Source: a virus. Taken from it: a stretch of 38,152 bases of DNA. The position numbers and the translations under genes are program-made. The notes under the pieces were generated by a model. It did not search any database. It had not been told where the DNA came from and saw only the letters and a program-made list of their open reading frames with translations. The stretch covers positions 1-38,152 of the IMG/VR virus record IMGVR_UViG_3300005043_000149; one strand, written 5' to 3'. Shown here one piece after another: positions 8,201-16,366 of the stretch (the stretch's first letter is position 1; every line of letters starts with the position of its first letter).

Positions 8201-9433
8201 AATATCGCCCACTTCAACTTCAATGGTTTCTGGTAAGCCTACAAAAGTCGCGCCCATTTGCTGACGGCTCCGGCTGGCAATAATATTGCCCATTTGCAAT
8301 GCTTCTGCTTTGTTGTTAATGGTGTCAAAGGTAAATTCGCCTACCAATGGCTTATCATTATCTTCGGTTAACCACGTTTGATAATCTGCATCATCCTCTG
8401 GATAAGTGGCCTCATCATTTTCGCCGGTTAGTTTATTTCTGAATTTTATAATGACTCGGTTATAGCGATTGTTTTGATTACCGCCTGAACTTTGGATGCC
8501 TCCCGCTAAGTTTTCTTTAGTAAAGGCATAAACTGGATTACCTTCTTTTTCGATAGCCAACCGGTATTTTCCATCAGTCTCTGGCAAAATAGCGCGCATA
8601 CCAGCGAGTAAATCTTCAAAGTTCTCTTTTACTTTTTTAGAGGTTCCTAACCGAACGTTACAACTCATCAAGTTTTCAACGACAGTCATATTCTCAGTGC
8701 CAACAGGAAGTGTGCGCCAGATACCGGACTCTCGATCGTAAAAGCGTCTATAAATTGTCTGAGTATAAGTCCTTTCGGTTTCCGTAAAATCCGCTTCGTC
8801 TATGAAAGATTGGCTATCTATCTTGTCAGCCAAAAGCCCTTTGCCGTAGCGGACATTGGTTGCATAGTCATAAAGACAAAGTGGTAAATTGTCGGTGTAT
8901 TTAACCACGCTGTCTCTCAAGTCCAACACTTTTAAGCCTTTAATATCAGCACTAATCGTTGGCTCTCCTTGCCACCAATCGCCTTTTTTATTCATTGTTA
9001 AACGAATATACGCATAAGCCAGACCGCTTAAAGTCGCAGTAGACGCCCAACTCGAAAGTTCTGCAGTTAGGCTCGCACTAGCCAATTGTGTGTCTGAACC
9101 CGTAAACCGCTCGATGGTGTAACGTTGCGTATCAATTTGATATTGTGAAATGCCGTTAAAATATATGGTACCCAGCTCTTCAATTTCACCTTCGCAAAAA
9201 ACACAAACAAGATGCAAATATTCATTTTTGGCACCGCCGACTTTATCTGTAGTGACTTTTAAAACCTTGATACATTTTGATTTTGCCTGATAGCCGTAAA
9301 TGATTGGGATTGGCTGATTAGTGCCTTCTGTCTCAATTATCACTCCGCCAGCAACATCTTTTGGCTTTAACCAGCCAAGAATTTTTTTAGTGGTAAAGTG
9401 CCTTAGTTTTTGAAATAAGCTACCGAGACCCAT
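5210..9433 (-). CDS. Tail tip / host specificity protein (J-like)
   Basis: Protein of 1407 residues. The N-terminal ~450 residues have the character of a siphovirus tail-tip hub (IYGYQAKSKC, beta-rich, VIIKFRNKLTG, and EVGDIVTVDS typical of phage tail proteins of the J/DUF1983-like group). A fibronectin type III domain follows (about residues 473-555, starting APTGL and ending in YDLNVFAINS). The C-terminal 800 residues are a variable beta-rich fibre region with carbohydrate-binding-like segments (WTKYSIEFGG) and two copies of NRPTELTDGRI at residues 929 and 1145. It sits after the distal tail and DUF2163-like genes, where lambda-like phages keep J. It probably binds the host receptor and forms the central tail tip. 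Confidence 0.85.
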   Translation of the reverse strand: MGLGSLFQKLRHFTTKKILGWLKPKDVAGGVIIETEGTNQPIPIIYGYQAKSKCIKVLKVTTDKVGGAKNEYLHLVCVFCEGEIEELGTIYFNGISQYQIDTQRYTIERFTGSDTQLASASLTAELSSWASTATLSGLAYAYIRLTMNKKGDWWQGEPTISADIKGLKVLDLRDSVVKYTDNLPLCLYDYATNVRYGKGLLADKIDSQSFIDEADFTETERTYTQTIYRRFYDRESGIWRTLPVGTENMTVVENLMSCNVRLGTSKKVKENFEDLLAGMRAILPETDGKYRLAIEKEGNPVYAFTKENLAGGIQSSGGNQNNRYNRVIIKFRNKLTGENDEATYPEDDADYQTWLTEDNDKPLVGEFTFDTINNKAEALQMGNIIASRSRQQMGATFVGLPETIEVEVGDIVTVDSVIFGWVAKPMRIEYMEVDEDSGECQFQSIEHQNNIYPWNVSDVVEEFVDTSFSLPNEIDAPTGLAFIELTNDDVVQGTVSWDDPNDALIRSHRLEIYSGVTLVDSRETVGYSIDIFTLPVGNYDLNVFAINSLFESPATILTITITVAPAVARHLWLAYADDNLGGGISIDPTGKDWLGSSTGHAVEAADISDPNIFTWQLVKGLNGNDGEVGSSALNSGRRSNDLSLWYGDQGHTVNLSAPFITKTVVDGPIWGDALSLTDNNDNSHTVTSEGISITPGQKYRVSAQVRQPIGDRTNYLIVIFYDSSNVLISNTSTPASDSSGWSGGQGTYNYYLSNSVFPATWTKYSIEFGGDATATIPSNAATMAIGGLFVRAGAVGTETTVDIQDLHIVEVANNGVDGNHAVRIWQRSNTLPATPSGSNPAGWYASPFTANSSSTGTRMYMCTGIKDGSDGLVGAWDVPEWASGFIWGDLDGRPSDVFDLGYIGDNNATRNTGILADRDDVDWLNHLLNRPTELTDGRIQLGLNNFGDVTRDVPNLRITSSSVIQHQGAIDGHFVTNGTAVDIGGHSSPLFIKYPGGGNFNINASAQTGAIKIALPVLWTNTMLKFKISVFDYVANKTFSLEVAGYNYATNSNWQRTSAVIRGNSNTDHSIRFGHDGVSACVWIGETTTIWQYPQVQVSDFQGGYQGATLDNWADGWVVSLVTAFDTVLVTKTDASIGSWNNGVNRPTELTDGRILGTIDSAGNLVTGVGVDQGNGVYRSATRGLSTGNARDGDVINFGTAWDQIPAIKFSAGGLAQSGSLTGDQFQDVKATNISTSGFTVSAKLKEIAGSTVLRTDTGATAGTQDFEIHKSQSAEAFDDTYTFQYDVTIANNFESELGQWLGGTVEVGIYTNDGSGWVKRATVSLNAGFGGLASTTTLSNQIKSVVVTGLTNHGGTEFGISIESDSNGGSTINFDNVTYTTSSAAGETSATPTGTPNLEYFILGGE

Positions 9434-9993
9434 CAGCTACGCCCCCAAGGATATTCCTTACCGGATTCAGCAGCAAAATCAAACCCCGTATCACTGGGAA
9501 AGTATTTTTGTTGGTTGTTAGGCGTTGTCATTCTTCCATTTTTAACTGCCCAGTTAGCAAACTCAGATGATATTTTTTGCTTAATAATGGCTTTGCCTTT
9601 TGATGGATCATCGGTGATTTTAGGCAGTCCATCTATGATCATTGATTGCATCAATATAGGTAAACCGGCGACTGAAAAATCATCATTTAGTATTGCTATA
9701 GAGATGTTAACGGCTCGGCCATGCTGAGGATTGCTGAGCAATATGGCGACCATAGATGGATCAACCGCATCAAAAGTTATCGTTGATGTAGAGACTCTAA
9801 TATCAGCAGACTGGCTTGAATCACCAACGCCTAACAACATGCCATTACCTAAATAAGTATTGCCATCAAACACAATATCAACAGGCGCATCAGTTAAATA
9901 AACCGGTGCTGGCGTATAGTCAAAATGCAATAACTTTGCACGTAAATGATCGGTTTTAAGTTTGGCTAACGTGTCTACATGAAGGCTTCTCAT
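9433..9993 (-). CDS. DUF2163-like minor tail protein
   Basis: Protein of 186 residues from the ATG at 9993, preceded by GAGG at 7 bases and overlapping the previous stop as ATGA; the open frame extends to 10011 without a ribosome site. Features such as a short Y-LTDAPVDIVFDGNTYLG strand pair, the D-AVDPS-V-LL motif and a C-terminal R-T-NNQQ-YFPSDTGF segment resemble the DUF2163/BR0599-type tail tip proteins of B3-like and gene-transfer-agent tails. It lies between the distal tail protein and the tip hub, as expected. Confidence 0.75.
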   Translation of the reverse strand: MRSLHVDTLAKLKTDHLRAKLLHFDYTPAPVYLTDAPVDIVFDGNTYLGNGMLLGVGDSSQSADIRVSTSTITFDAVDPSMVAILLSNPQHGRAVNISIAILNDDFSVAGLPILMQSMIIDGLPKITDDPSKGKAIIKQKISSEFANWAVKNGRMTTPNNQQKYFPSDTGFDFAAESGKEYPWGRS

Positions 9994-10553
9994 TGAAACG
10001 CCTCGATGCATTTAAACTTTAATTGAGTTCGCGATCTTTTAGTAATTTGCACTTTACTAAAATCATTTTTTAAACGTAAAGTAAAAAGTACATTCTCTGC
10101 AGTCACTACTTCATTGCTTGCAACCGCCTGCAATAATGGTGGGAAAATTGTCGCCACATTACCGACCGCACTTTCTACTTGATAAACTTTTGTATGACCA
10201 TTAAACGTAAAAAAATCACCTGGCTCAGGTGTGAAATTAGTAAAAGTGATTGAGTTATCACCGGCTGAATAAGCGGCGGACACACTCACTACGCCAGCGA
10301 CAATTCCAACCGGCTCACTAAAAATAGGTAAAGCCACTTCAAATGTTTTGGCTTGTCCAAAGAGCGCATTAAGAAAAGCCCACACGCGACGAGCTTCTGC
10401 CATAAAAATCCATGCTGTTTCCAATTCAATTTCCCAGCGCTGTGCACCGGTTGAAATAGCTATCGTTTTTAACGACTGAGATTCACTTAAATAAGACGGT
10501 GAATGACTAACGGGCGTTGAGCTAGAAAACTCACTAGTTGGAAATAAAGCCAT
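9990..10553 (-). CDS. Distal tail protein (Dit-like)
   Basis: Protein of 187 residues, beta-rich, without transmembrane segments. It sits directly downstream of the tape measure gene (shared base at 10553) and upstream of the DUF2163-like and tip genes; that order marks the distal tail protein in B3/lambda-like tails. The central segment SAGDNSITFTNFTPEPGDFFTFNGHTKVY has the flavour of a galectin-like beta insertion. Confidence in the role comes mainly from gene order, since individual motifs are weak. Confidence 0.7.
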   Translation of the reverse strand: MALFPTSEFSSSTPVSHSPSYLSESQSLKTIAISTGAQRWEIELETAWIFMAEARRVWAFLNALFGQAKTFEVALPIFSEPVGIVAGVVSVSAAYSAGDNSITFTNFTPEPGDFFTFNGHTKVYQVESAVGNVATIFPPLLQAVASNEVVTAENVLFTLRLKNDFSKVQITKRSRTQLKFKCIEAFQ

Positions 10554-13351
10554 TAAAATTCTTCCCCTCGGTCTTCTTTAGCGCGCCTTACTAAGTCGTA
10601 AATGGCTTCTTGTTGATCTTCCAGTAACTCGGCAACGCCTCGACTATCTACAGCACTAATTTGAGGGCTGTAATTAATTTGAATCTCGTCACCAGAACGG
10701 CTAAAACTTTCTTGTTTAAGTGCTTGTTTTAAATCAGCATTGGTTCGGCTATCGACTACGCGCTCACCTTTATCTAATAACCACGTACCTTCTTTTGGCA
10801 CGTTATCAATTCCATCGTGAGCCATTCCCGCCAGTGCTAAACCCTCGCTTAAAGCAAAGGTTGCGCCAATACCCGCCATAGCCGGTACGCTATTACCGCC
10901 AAAACTGGCAAGTGATGCCATCGCGGCTGCAGGAGCCATTGAAACGGCTATTGCTGTACCCGTTGTTGCCGCTGTTGCGGTAGCTAGCGTTGCACCAGTA
11001 GTGGCAATCGTTTTTTCAATCACCGCAAGGGCTAGCTTTTTAATACCAATTTGAATTAGTCCAGAAATAACTTCTTTGATGGCACTTCGAGCAATGTTTT
11101 TCATGGCATCACCAAAGTTTTGCCCTTCAACAATCGCAGTGCCCACCGCATCACCAATCCCTTGCGCAAAACTATTAAAACTATTGCCCCACATCGCATC
11201 AAAATCTTGGGTGGTTGTTGATATGTGTTCTTGCATTTGCTCCCAAAACGGAAGTTGTGCATCAGCATCTTCCTGAGCGCGATCGGCTTTTTCTGCCATT
11301 AGCATTAAATGTTTTTCTAACTCTTCAGTTATACCTTTTAAACTGCCATGCTCTAACTCAAAAGCAAGCCTAGCTACCTCACTAGATTCACCGGTTAATT
11401 CAATCTTTTTTTGTAAAGATGCCGCATAACTATTGGATGCATCACTGAGTTGTTTGGCTAAAGTGCTGGCTTGTTTGTCAGAATTTAAAGCGCTTTTTTT
11501 TAAGTCCATTTCACGCGCTAAGTTGGTGATGGATTCTTTTTGTGCAGGCAATAAATCTTTATATTTACCTTGAGTGACAGCATATTCCGCTTTAGCTAAT
11601 TCCGTAGTTTCGCCTAACAATGCTATTTGTTGTCTCATGGCGGCTTGTTGTTGAGTAAAGAGTTTTAGTGCATCTTTGCCTTGTTCTGTGCCGGTTGATT
11701 TAGTGGTTTTTCCAGAATTGTCAGGTTCATCTTTTTCAGCTAAAATAGTGCGCATTAGCTCTTTTAATTTTCTTACTTTTTCTAATTTTAATTCTAATGT
11801 ATCAATATCAGCATCCCGCTGCAGAACCGTTCCCTCATCTTCTTTTACGGTGAAACCTCTAGCCGCCTGTACTTGTACATATTCAATTCGAGCGCGTAAA
11901 ACGGCTAACTTTTTTATGTCTTTACTAATCTGATCATCTTTATCTAAATTAAATAATTCAAGATCCAACTGCGCTTTAGTAAGTTCTTGTAATTTTTCTA
12001 TGGTGATATCCAAATGATTTTCAAATTTAGAGCTAGTCTTACTGGCTTCCTCTTGGCTGGTTGCAAAGGAGTAAGTCGCAAAGGCTGCCATGGTCAAAAG
12101 CCCTGGCAAACCACCAACTAAACCGCTCATGATTGAAAGACCTTTACTGGCAACACTGAGTTTTTTCGTGGCAGATGCTAATGTGTTTCGAGTTGTCGCT
12201 AATGCTTTTTCCGTTGCAATTACTTGACCGTTTGCCCTGGCTAAATTAGTGGTAGCTTTGGATCGCATTTGAGTGGTGGTCACATTGGACAACATTCGCT
12301 TAGCGGCCGCTTGTTCTTGAACCGCTCGACGAGCCGCTGATTCAGCCAATACAACTTCAGCTTGTGCGAGTGATTTTTCGGCTACTGCAGATGCACGAGT
12401 GGCAATGATATCTTTAGCCGTAACGGCCGTTTTATTAAGAACGGCTTGCGAAACATGGCCAAGTGCAACGACTAAGCCGATTTGAAAAATGTCGATAACG
12501 GTGTCTGTATTTTCACCTAATGAATCGATGTTAGACGTTAAGCCTCTAACCGAATCCTCCATCAAATCACCGGCACCACTGTCACTCACTTTTAATAAAA
12601 ACTTGTCCCAAGAGTCCCCCATGTTAGATATAGCGCCATCATAAGTAGCTGCTTGTCTATCCATTGAACCCGCGAATTCATTATTACCTAAACCTTGTAA
12701 ATAGCCTTCAATAGCCGTTGCATTATTGGCAACTACCTTTGTCATTTTTCTAAATGTAAAAGCTATCGTGTCACCCTGATTTTTAGCTTTTATACCAAAT
12801 TCTTTTAGTCTTTCAAATTCAGAAACACTGGCATCCGCAACGGCCTCTATGAATTGATCTAAATCTCTACCCATCGCACTGGCTGTATTACCATAACTAC
12901 TCAATGCTTCTTCAGTTGGGTCTAGCCCTAAATTTTTCAGTTTGATAAATGCTTGAATAGATTGCTCAACAGAAAAAGGCGTTTTTGCTGCAAACTTTTG
13001 AAGTCTATCAAACGCATCCGCTGCTGCATCTTCACTACCGGTTGCAGTAATGAGCGTTGAACGTAACACTTGAAAACTACGAGTGGTGTCACTTAAATCT
13101 TTAAGTAATAATCCGCCGACAAAACCAACGCCTAATGTAGCAATGGAGCGACTTACCGCACGGGTCAATCGGTTGGTAGTAACGAGTTCATTGTTTGCAT
13201 GTTGTAAAGATTGATTGAATTGACGAGTTTGAGCCGCTGTTTGTTGAGTGCGATTACCGAGCTTTCCAACGGATTGAATGTTGCTATTAACAGCACTTTT
13301 AAATTTGCCGTTTTTTGCATCAAAAATTACACTGACTTTTAAATCACTCAT
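10553..13351 (-). CDS. Tape measure protein
   Basis: Protein of 932 residues. The N terminus is Gln/Asn-rich helix, followed by the PF-tape-measure-like block (FQVLRSTLITATGS, KTPFSVEQ, LGLDPTEE). Two hydrophobic stretches lie near residues 275-295 and 400-430, then a long coiled-coil region (about 430-680) and a second Ala/Thr-rich hydrophobic stretch. The C terminus carries WLLDKGERVVDS, typical of lambda H-like tape measures. The length fits a tail of about 130-140 nm if 0.15 nm per residue applies (inference). Its ATG overlaps the end of the chaperone frame by 8 bases. Confidence 0.9.
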   Translation of the reverse strand: MSDLKVSVIFDAKNGKFKSAVNSNIQSVGKLGNRTQQTAAQTRQFNQSLQHANNELVTTNRLTRAVSRSIATLGVGFVGGLLLKDLSDTTRSFQVLRSTLITATGSEDAAADAFDRLQKFAAKTPFSVEQSIQAFIKLKNLGLDPTEEALSSYGNTASAMGRDLDQFIEAVADASVSEFERLKEFGIKAKNQGDTIAFTFRKMTKVVANNATAIEGYLQGLGNNEFAGSMDRQAATYDGAISNMGDSWDKFLLKVSDSGAGDLMEDSVRGLTSNIDSLGENTDTVIDIFQIGLVVALGHVSQAVLNKTAVTAKDIIATRASAVAEKSLAQAEVVLAESAARRAVQEQAAAKRMLSNVTTTQMRSKATTNLARANGQVIATEKALATTRNTLASATKKLSVASKGLSIMSGLVGGLPGLLTMAAFATYSFATSQEEASKTSSKFENHLDITIEKLQELTKAQLDLELFNLDKDDQISKDIKKLAVLRARIEYVQVQAARGFTVKEDEGTVLQRDADIDTLELKLEKVRKLKELMRTILAEKDEPDNSGKTTKSTGTEQGKDALKLFTQQQAAMRQQIALLGETTELAKAEYAVTQGKYKDLLPAQKESITNLAREMDLKKSALNSDKQASTLAKQLSDASNSYAASLQKKIELTGESSEVARLAFELEHGSLKGITEELEKHLMLMAEKADRAQEDADAQLPFWEQMQEHISTTTQDFDAMWGNSFNSFAQGIGDAVGTAIVEGQNFGDAMKNIARSAIKEVISGLIQIGIKKLALAVIEKTIATTGATLATATAATTGTAIAVSMAPAAAMASLASFGGNSVPAMAGIGATFALSEGLALAGMAHDGIDNVPKEGTWLLDKGERVVDSRTNADLKQALKQESFSRSGDEIQINYSPQISAVDSRGVAELLEDQQEAIYDLVRRAKEDRGEEF

Positions 13352-13622
13352 CGTCGACTTTATTAATTGCCCTTGCTGCGCTAATGCTCATCATGCGTAA
13401 TTTCTTAAATTCTTCATTAGTGAAATTACGTTTGCTAAGATCTGCTTCTGTTTTTATTTGAACTAAATCAAGCCCCAAACATTGACCATCACTGCGCCAA
13501 CGTAATAAATCTTGAACCTGAGTAAACCAAATAACCGTTGGCCAATTCATCGGCATGATTTTGATGACTTTGTCTTGGCTCAGTGAATCGATTAATGCTT
13601 GCGGTGCACCCAGTAGTTTCAT
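13344..13622 (-). CDS. Tail assembly chaperone, downstream (T-like) frame
   Basis: This frame encodes 92 residues from an ATG at 13622, but the same frame is open back to 13685, where a slippery heptamer ends the upstream chaperone gene. A -1 shift there would add 21 codons (CTA to GAA) and join both frames into a 220-residue protein, as lambda gpG-T does. A weak AAGGA precedes the ATG, so some independent initiation is possible. The position between the tail tube and tape measure genes is diagnostic for this chaperone pair. Confidence 0.75.
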   Translation of the reverse strand: MKLLGAPQALIDSLSQDKVIKIMPMNWPTVIWFTQVQDLLRWRSDGQCLGLDLVQIKTEADLSKRNFTNEEFKKLRMMSISAARAINKVDDE

Positions 13623-13681
13623 TTCCTTTTCTACTTGACTGCTAACTATGGGTTCTGCAGCCCATCCTTTGGCTGCATCTT

Positions 13682-14005
13682 TTAGTTTTTTACTGGCGCA
13701 CCTGCAGCTGCTTGCATATAAGCTCTAATGAACGAGGTTCTGACATAAGGGATCATTAATATGGCTTTAATATTCTCATCGTTGTAGGGCAAGTCTTTAC
13801 CTTCTACATCGCCGATTTCTTTCCATCCTTTTAGTAATCCTTTAATCAAACTGATATCGCCGCCGCCAGTTAATAAATCAAATTCATCTTGGCTAACAAT
13901 TTCAAATTTAACCTGACAAGGGTACTCACTGACTTTGCCTCCATCGGTTGGCACACAAATAGTGACTGGCCACCAGACACAATTATCTTTTTTTAACTGA
14001 AACAT
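13682..14005 (-). CDS. Tail assembly chaperone, upstream (G-like) frame
   Basis: Protein of 107 residues: an acidic/hydrophobic fold starting FQLKKDNCVWWPVTICVP, with GWKEIGDVEG and a C-terminal helix (RAYMQAAAG). It ends at TAA directly after the slippery sequence, as gpG-type chaperones do. It lies just downstream of the tail tube gene. It probably coats the tape measure during tail assembly together with the frameshifted form. Confidence 0.75.
   Translation of the reverse strand: MFQLKKDNCVWWPVTICVPTDGGKVSEYPCQVKFEIVSQDEFDLLTGGGDISLIKGLLKGWKEIGDVEGKDLPYNDENIKAILMIPYVRTSFIRAYMQAAAGAPVKN
13685..13691 (-). other. Programmed -1 frameshift site A AAA AAC
   Basis: Reading on the minus strand, codons GTA AAA AAC TAA end the upstream chaperone. 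The heptamer A AAA AAC is a standard -1 slippery sequence in the correct phase, and the stop codon follows at once. After slippage, reading continues CTA AAA GAT with no stop into the downstream frame (21 codons to its ATG at 13622). Confidence 0.8.
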
Positions 14006-14024
14006 TTTTTAAACTCTCTTATAA

Positions 14025-14086
14025 ATAGTTAAAACGAGATCCCCAATAAATGAGCTTGGGGATGACGAGCTGGATAGTTAAAACGA
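14025..14086 (-). terminator. Hairpin after the tail tube gene, flanked by 13-bp direct repeats
   Basis: The 91-bp gap after the tail tube gene holds a perfect 8-bp inverted repeat (ATCCCCAA at 14039-14046, TTGGGGAT at 14056-14063, loop of 9). Leftward transcripts read the stem and then CTCGTTTTAA, which is a weak terminator tail. The 13-mer ATAGTTAAAACGA occurs on both sides (14025-14037 and 14074-14086). A partial terminator that lowers expression after the abundant tube protein is the likely role. Confidence 0.5.
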
Positions 14087-14096
14087 CGATGACTTT

Positions 14097-15017
14097 TTAC
14101 TCAAATGTAAATTTGATTTCATCGTTACCTGCAGCGGTTGGGATCAGTGTTAAATCCATATCGAGCGACGCCGTACCTTCGTTATCACCATATTTTGGAT
14201 TAGAGACTTGAACCTTGGGGCAATCAATTTTGCAAATTAGCCCAGCGGTTTGACCGTGCTGAATGGCTACGGCTCCGGTGACACTATTGAGTGCATCCGC
14301 AAAATAGTTATGGACTGAGATATCAGGTGATTCAATACTTACACTACCTGAAGCTTTTCGCTCGTTGATGTCTACTTTTTCAGTGGTTAGGGATTCAATG
14401 TATTTGACTTGCTGACCCACATCTAAGGTTAAAGAATAAGGTTCTGCAGCAAAGCCGTTTAGAGTAAAACCGCTGGTTCTTCCTGGACCGGTTGGCGTTG
14501 GTTTTTGCCATGCTGACCAATCTGGTGTTGGCGCAACTACTTCTGAAGGATCAACCCATAAACCGATGTAACTAAATTCAAAATAAGGAATGCCTTTTTC
14601 AAGTAAAGCTTTCACATTACAACGTGCACCGGTCATAGAGTGTAGGTTTTTACCCATGTAAAAATAGAGCGTATTACTCTCATAATTGTCGGCGGCTAAA
14701 TCATATTCAACGCGAGTACTTGCTGTGATGGTTTCAATAAATCCGGCGGCTCTAAGTAACACGCCACTAGCCGGAATAGTGCCTGCAACACCGCTCCCTT
14801 GAAGTTCAACTTTGAAAGTTAGTGCCACATGCTGACCAGAAACAATCATTTCATCCGCGCCCAAATAAGGTTTAACTAATCCGCGATCAATTGCCTCTGC
14901 TTCAATCGGTGTTATTTCCACATCTTTGGCTAAGATGGCATTAATCGCTACTGGTAATGCATCGGTTCCGTAAGTGGCTTCAATTTTTGCCAGGATTAAC
15001 TTTTCAGAAAATTTCAT
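14097..15017 (-). CDS. Major tail tube protein
   Basis: Protein of 306 residues beginning MKFSEKLILAKIEATYGTD, typical of phage tail tube proteins (the Mu-like/B3-like tail tube family), with a beta-rich body and a final strand DLTLIPTAAGNDEIKFTFE. It sits between the tail completion genes and the chaperone pair, which fixes its role as the tube-forming subunit. A hairpin follows the gene. No obvious Ig-like extension is seen beyond the core fold. Confidence 0.85.
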   Translation of the reverse strand: MKFSEKLILAKIEATYGTDALPVAINAILAKDVEITPIEAEAIDRGLVKPYLGADEMIVSGQHVALTFKVELQGSGVAGTIPASGVLLRAAGFIETITASTRVEYDLAADNYESNTLYFYMGKNLHSMTGARCNVKALLEKGIPYFEFSYIGLWVDPSEVVAPTPDWSAWQKPTPTGPGRTSGFTLNGFAAEPYSLTLDVGQQVKYIESLTTEKVDINERKASGSVSIESPDISVHNYFADALNSVTGAVAIQHGQTAGLICKIDCPKVQVSNPKYGDNEGTASLDMDLTLIPTAAGNDEIKFTFE

Positions 15018-15187
15018 TTTTTATCTCCTTTGTTAGAGGCACTTTTTTTAACTGGCTTTTCAGTCGCTTTTTTCTCGTTTAAGCGAGTGACTTTTACTTG
15101 TTTGGTTTGCTCAACCAGTGTGCGCTTACCAGTGATAGGATCTTTAACGTACGATCCGCCCGATTTGTTTTTTGCTACATTACTCAT
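15014..15187 (-). CDS. Small Lys-rich protein (DUF2635-like)
   Basis: A 57-residue basic protein starting MSNVAKNK at 15187, preceded by GAGG nine bases upstream; a longer start at 15202 is possible but overlaps the previous gene more. The segment YVKDPITGKRTL recalls the V-DP-TG-LP motif of short DUF2635 proteins found between tail completion and tail tube/sheath genes in Mu-like phages. The C-terminal half is Lys/Ser-rich. The role is unknown. Confidence 0.6.
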   Translation of the reverse strand: MSNVAKNKSGGSYVKDPITGKRTLVEQTKQVKVTRLNEKKATEKPVKKSASNKGDKK

Positions 15188-15626
15188 TGGTAGATTCCTC
15201 ATGATGTTCGGTTGTAAATCTTTCTAGTTGCCACAATGCGCTATCAGTCACACCCACCAAATCAGCGGCACCTAATAACAATGGTTCATACTCAAAATCG
15301 CCGGTTGGAGTAAACCCCATTAAACTTGAGCGAGTTTGTTTTAAAATTTCATCCACCACGCCTTTTGCTTTTGCGCCACTGGTGTCATTAATTTTGCTAA
15401 CGCCAATCACAATACCCACGGTTGTTTTAACCATTTGTAAAGCGTTACCCATATTTCTAATGTTCACGCCCGGACGCCTGCTAACTTCAATCACGTAAGC
15501 GACTGGGGAGCGATTGATTTTTTCTTTCATCGCCCGGCCTAAATCAACCGCTTCTTCCACTTTGCTAAAAATCTTTTTCTGATTAATTTGGGCGGATTGA
15601 AGCTGACTGATGATTGATGCAATCAT
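15180..15626 (-). CDS. Tail completion / terminator protein (gp37-like)
   Basis: Protein of 148 residues with an alpha-beta fold: an N-terminal helix (QLQSAQINQKKIFSKVEEAVDL), then strand VAYVIEVSRRPG and strand TTVGIVIGVSK, then helix VVDEILKQTRSSLMGFTP and the motif FEYEPLLLGAADLVG. This matches the Gp37/tail-terminator-like family of Mu-like siphoviruses. It overlaps the DUF1320 gene by one base and lies directly before the tail tube region. Its probable function is to close the head-proximal end of the tail. Confidence 0.75.
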   Translation of the reverse strand: MIASIISQLQSAQINQKKIFSKVEEAVDLGRAMKEKINRSPVAYVIEVSRRPGVNIRNMGNALQMVKTTVGIVIGVSKINDTSGAKAKGVVDEILKQTRSSLMGFTPTGDFEYEPLLLGAADLVGVTDSALWQLERFTTEHHEESTNE

Positions 15627-16042
15627 TAGATAAAGCTGTTATCGCTACGGCCAAAAACACTACCCGCACTTGCCATTTCTGCGCTGTCATTAATCGCGGC
15701 ATCACCACCACTATCACTTAAACCCAGCGCAACATTGCCTTTGCTCACGGCCATTAAAAAAGTAATGGCATCGTCATAACGTTTTTGCACTTGCTCACTG
15801 GCTCCGTTGTCATACAAAAAATAACGAGCAATATCAGCCGCCAAACGATTAAGAACTGCCGGTACATTGGCTAACGGCAATTGATAACGACCTGCCAAAT
15901 AACCATCAATGGATGCGCTGGCATCGGTAATGGCTTGTGTGACTTTACTGGCATCAACCGCACCGGTTGATGATTCATCGGTGAGGTCGACTAACTCGCC
16001 CTCACCAAATCGTTTGATTAAATCATCTTGGGAGCAGTACAT
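15626..16042 (-). CDS. DUF1320 head-tail connector (Mu gp36-like)
   Basis: Protein of 138 residues with the DUF1320 signature: MYCSQDDLIKRFGEGELVDLTD at the start, an ASIDGYLAGRYQLPL helix and a DIARYFLYD helix. This family is the Mu gp36 type and is thought to form a head completion or connector ring. It lies two genes after the capsid gene, as in Mu. Function from family and position. Confidence 0.9.
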   Translation of the reverse strand: MYCSQDDLIKRFGEGELVDLTDESSTGAVDASKVTQAITDASASIDGYLAGRYQLPLANVPAVLNRLAADIARYFLYDNGASEQVQKRYDDAITFLMAVSKGNVALGLSDSGGDAAINDSAEMASAGSVFGRSDNSFI

Positions 16043-16045
16043 TAT

Positions 16046-16342
16046 TTACTTGTCCGCTTTAGCTTCAGAATTTTTAGCGTCTGATTTTTTAGGGTCAGAT
16101 TTTTTAACTGCAGGCTTTTTAGGAGCAGGCTTTTTAGTTTCAGCTTTTTTGGTTTCAGGCTTTTTGGTTTGAACTTCACCTTCAACCAACTGAACCGCGA
16201 TACGGCTATCCGCTTTTAATTGTGCCAATTGCTTTTCATTAACTTCTAACTCAGTTTCACCTTTTGCTAATGCAAAACCCGCACGTCGATAACCGGAAGC
16301 TGCGCTACTGACTACAATGACTTTTTGAATTATTTTAGACAT
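16046..16342 (-). CDS. FluMu N-domain protein with Lys/Pro repeat tail
   Basis: Starts at the ATG at 16342 (MSKIIQK), preceded by GGAG; the longer frame would use TTG at 16354. Residues 1-55 resemble the Mu-like prophage FluMu N-terminal domain (SSAASGYRRAGFALAKGETELEV, then LAQLKADSRIAV), a small winged fold found beside capsid genes. The C-terminal ~40 residues are repetitive KKPE/KKAE/KKPA/KKSD, highly basic. Such a tail could bind DNA inside the head; this is inference. Confidence 0.75.
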   Translation of the reverse strand: MSKIIQKVIVVSSAASGYRRAGFALAKGETELEVNEKQLAQLKADSRIAVQLVEGEVQTKKPETKKAETKKPAPKKPAVKKSDPKKSDAKNSEAKADK

Positions 16343-16366
16343 TTCTTTCTCCAAACTTTTAAAAAG

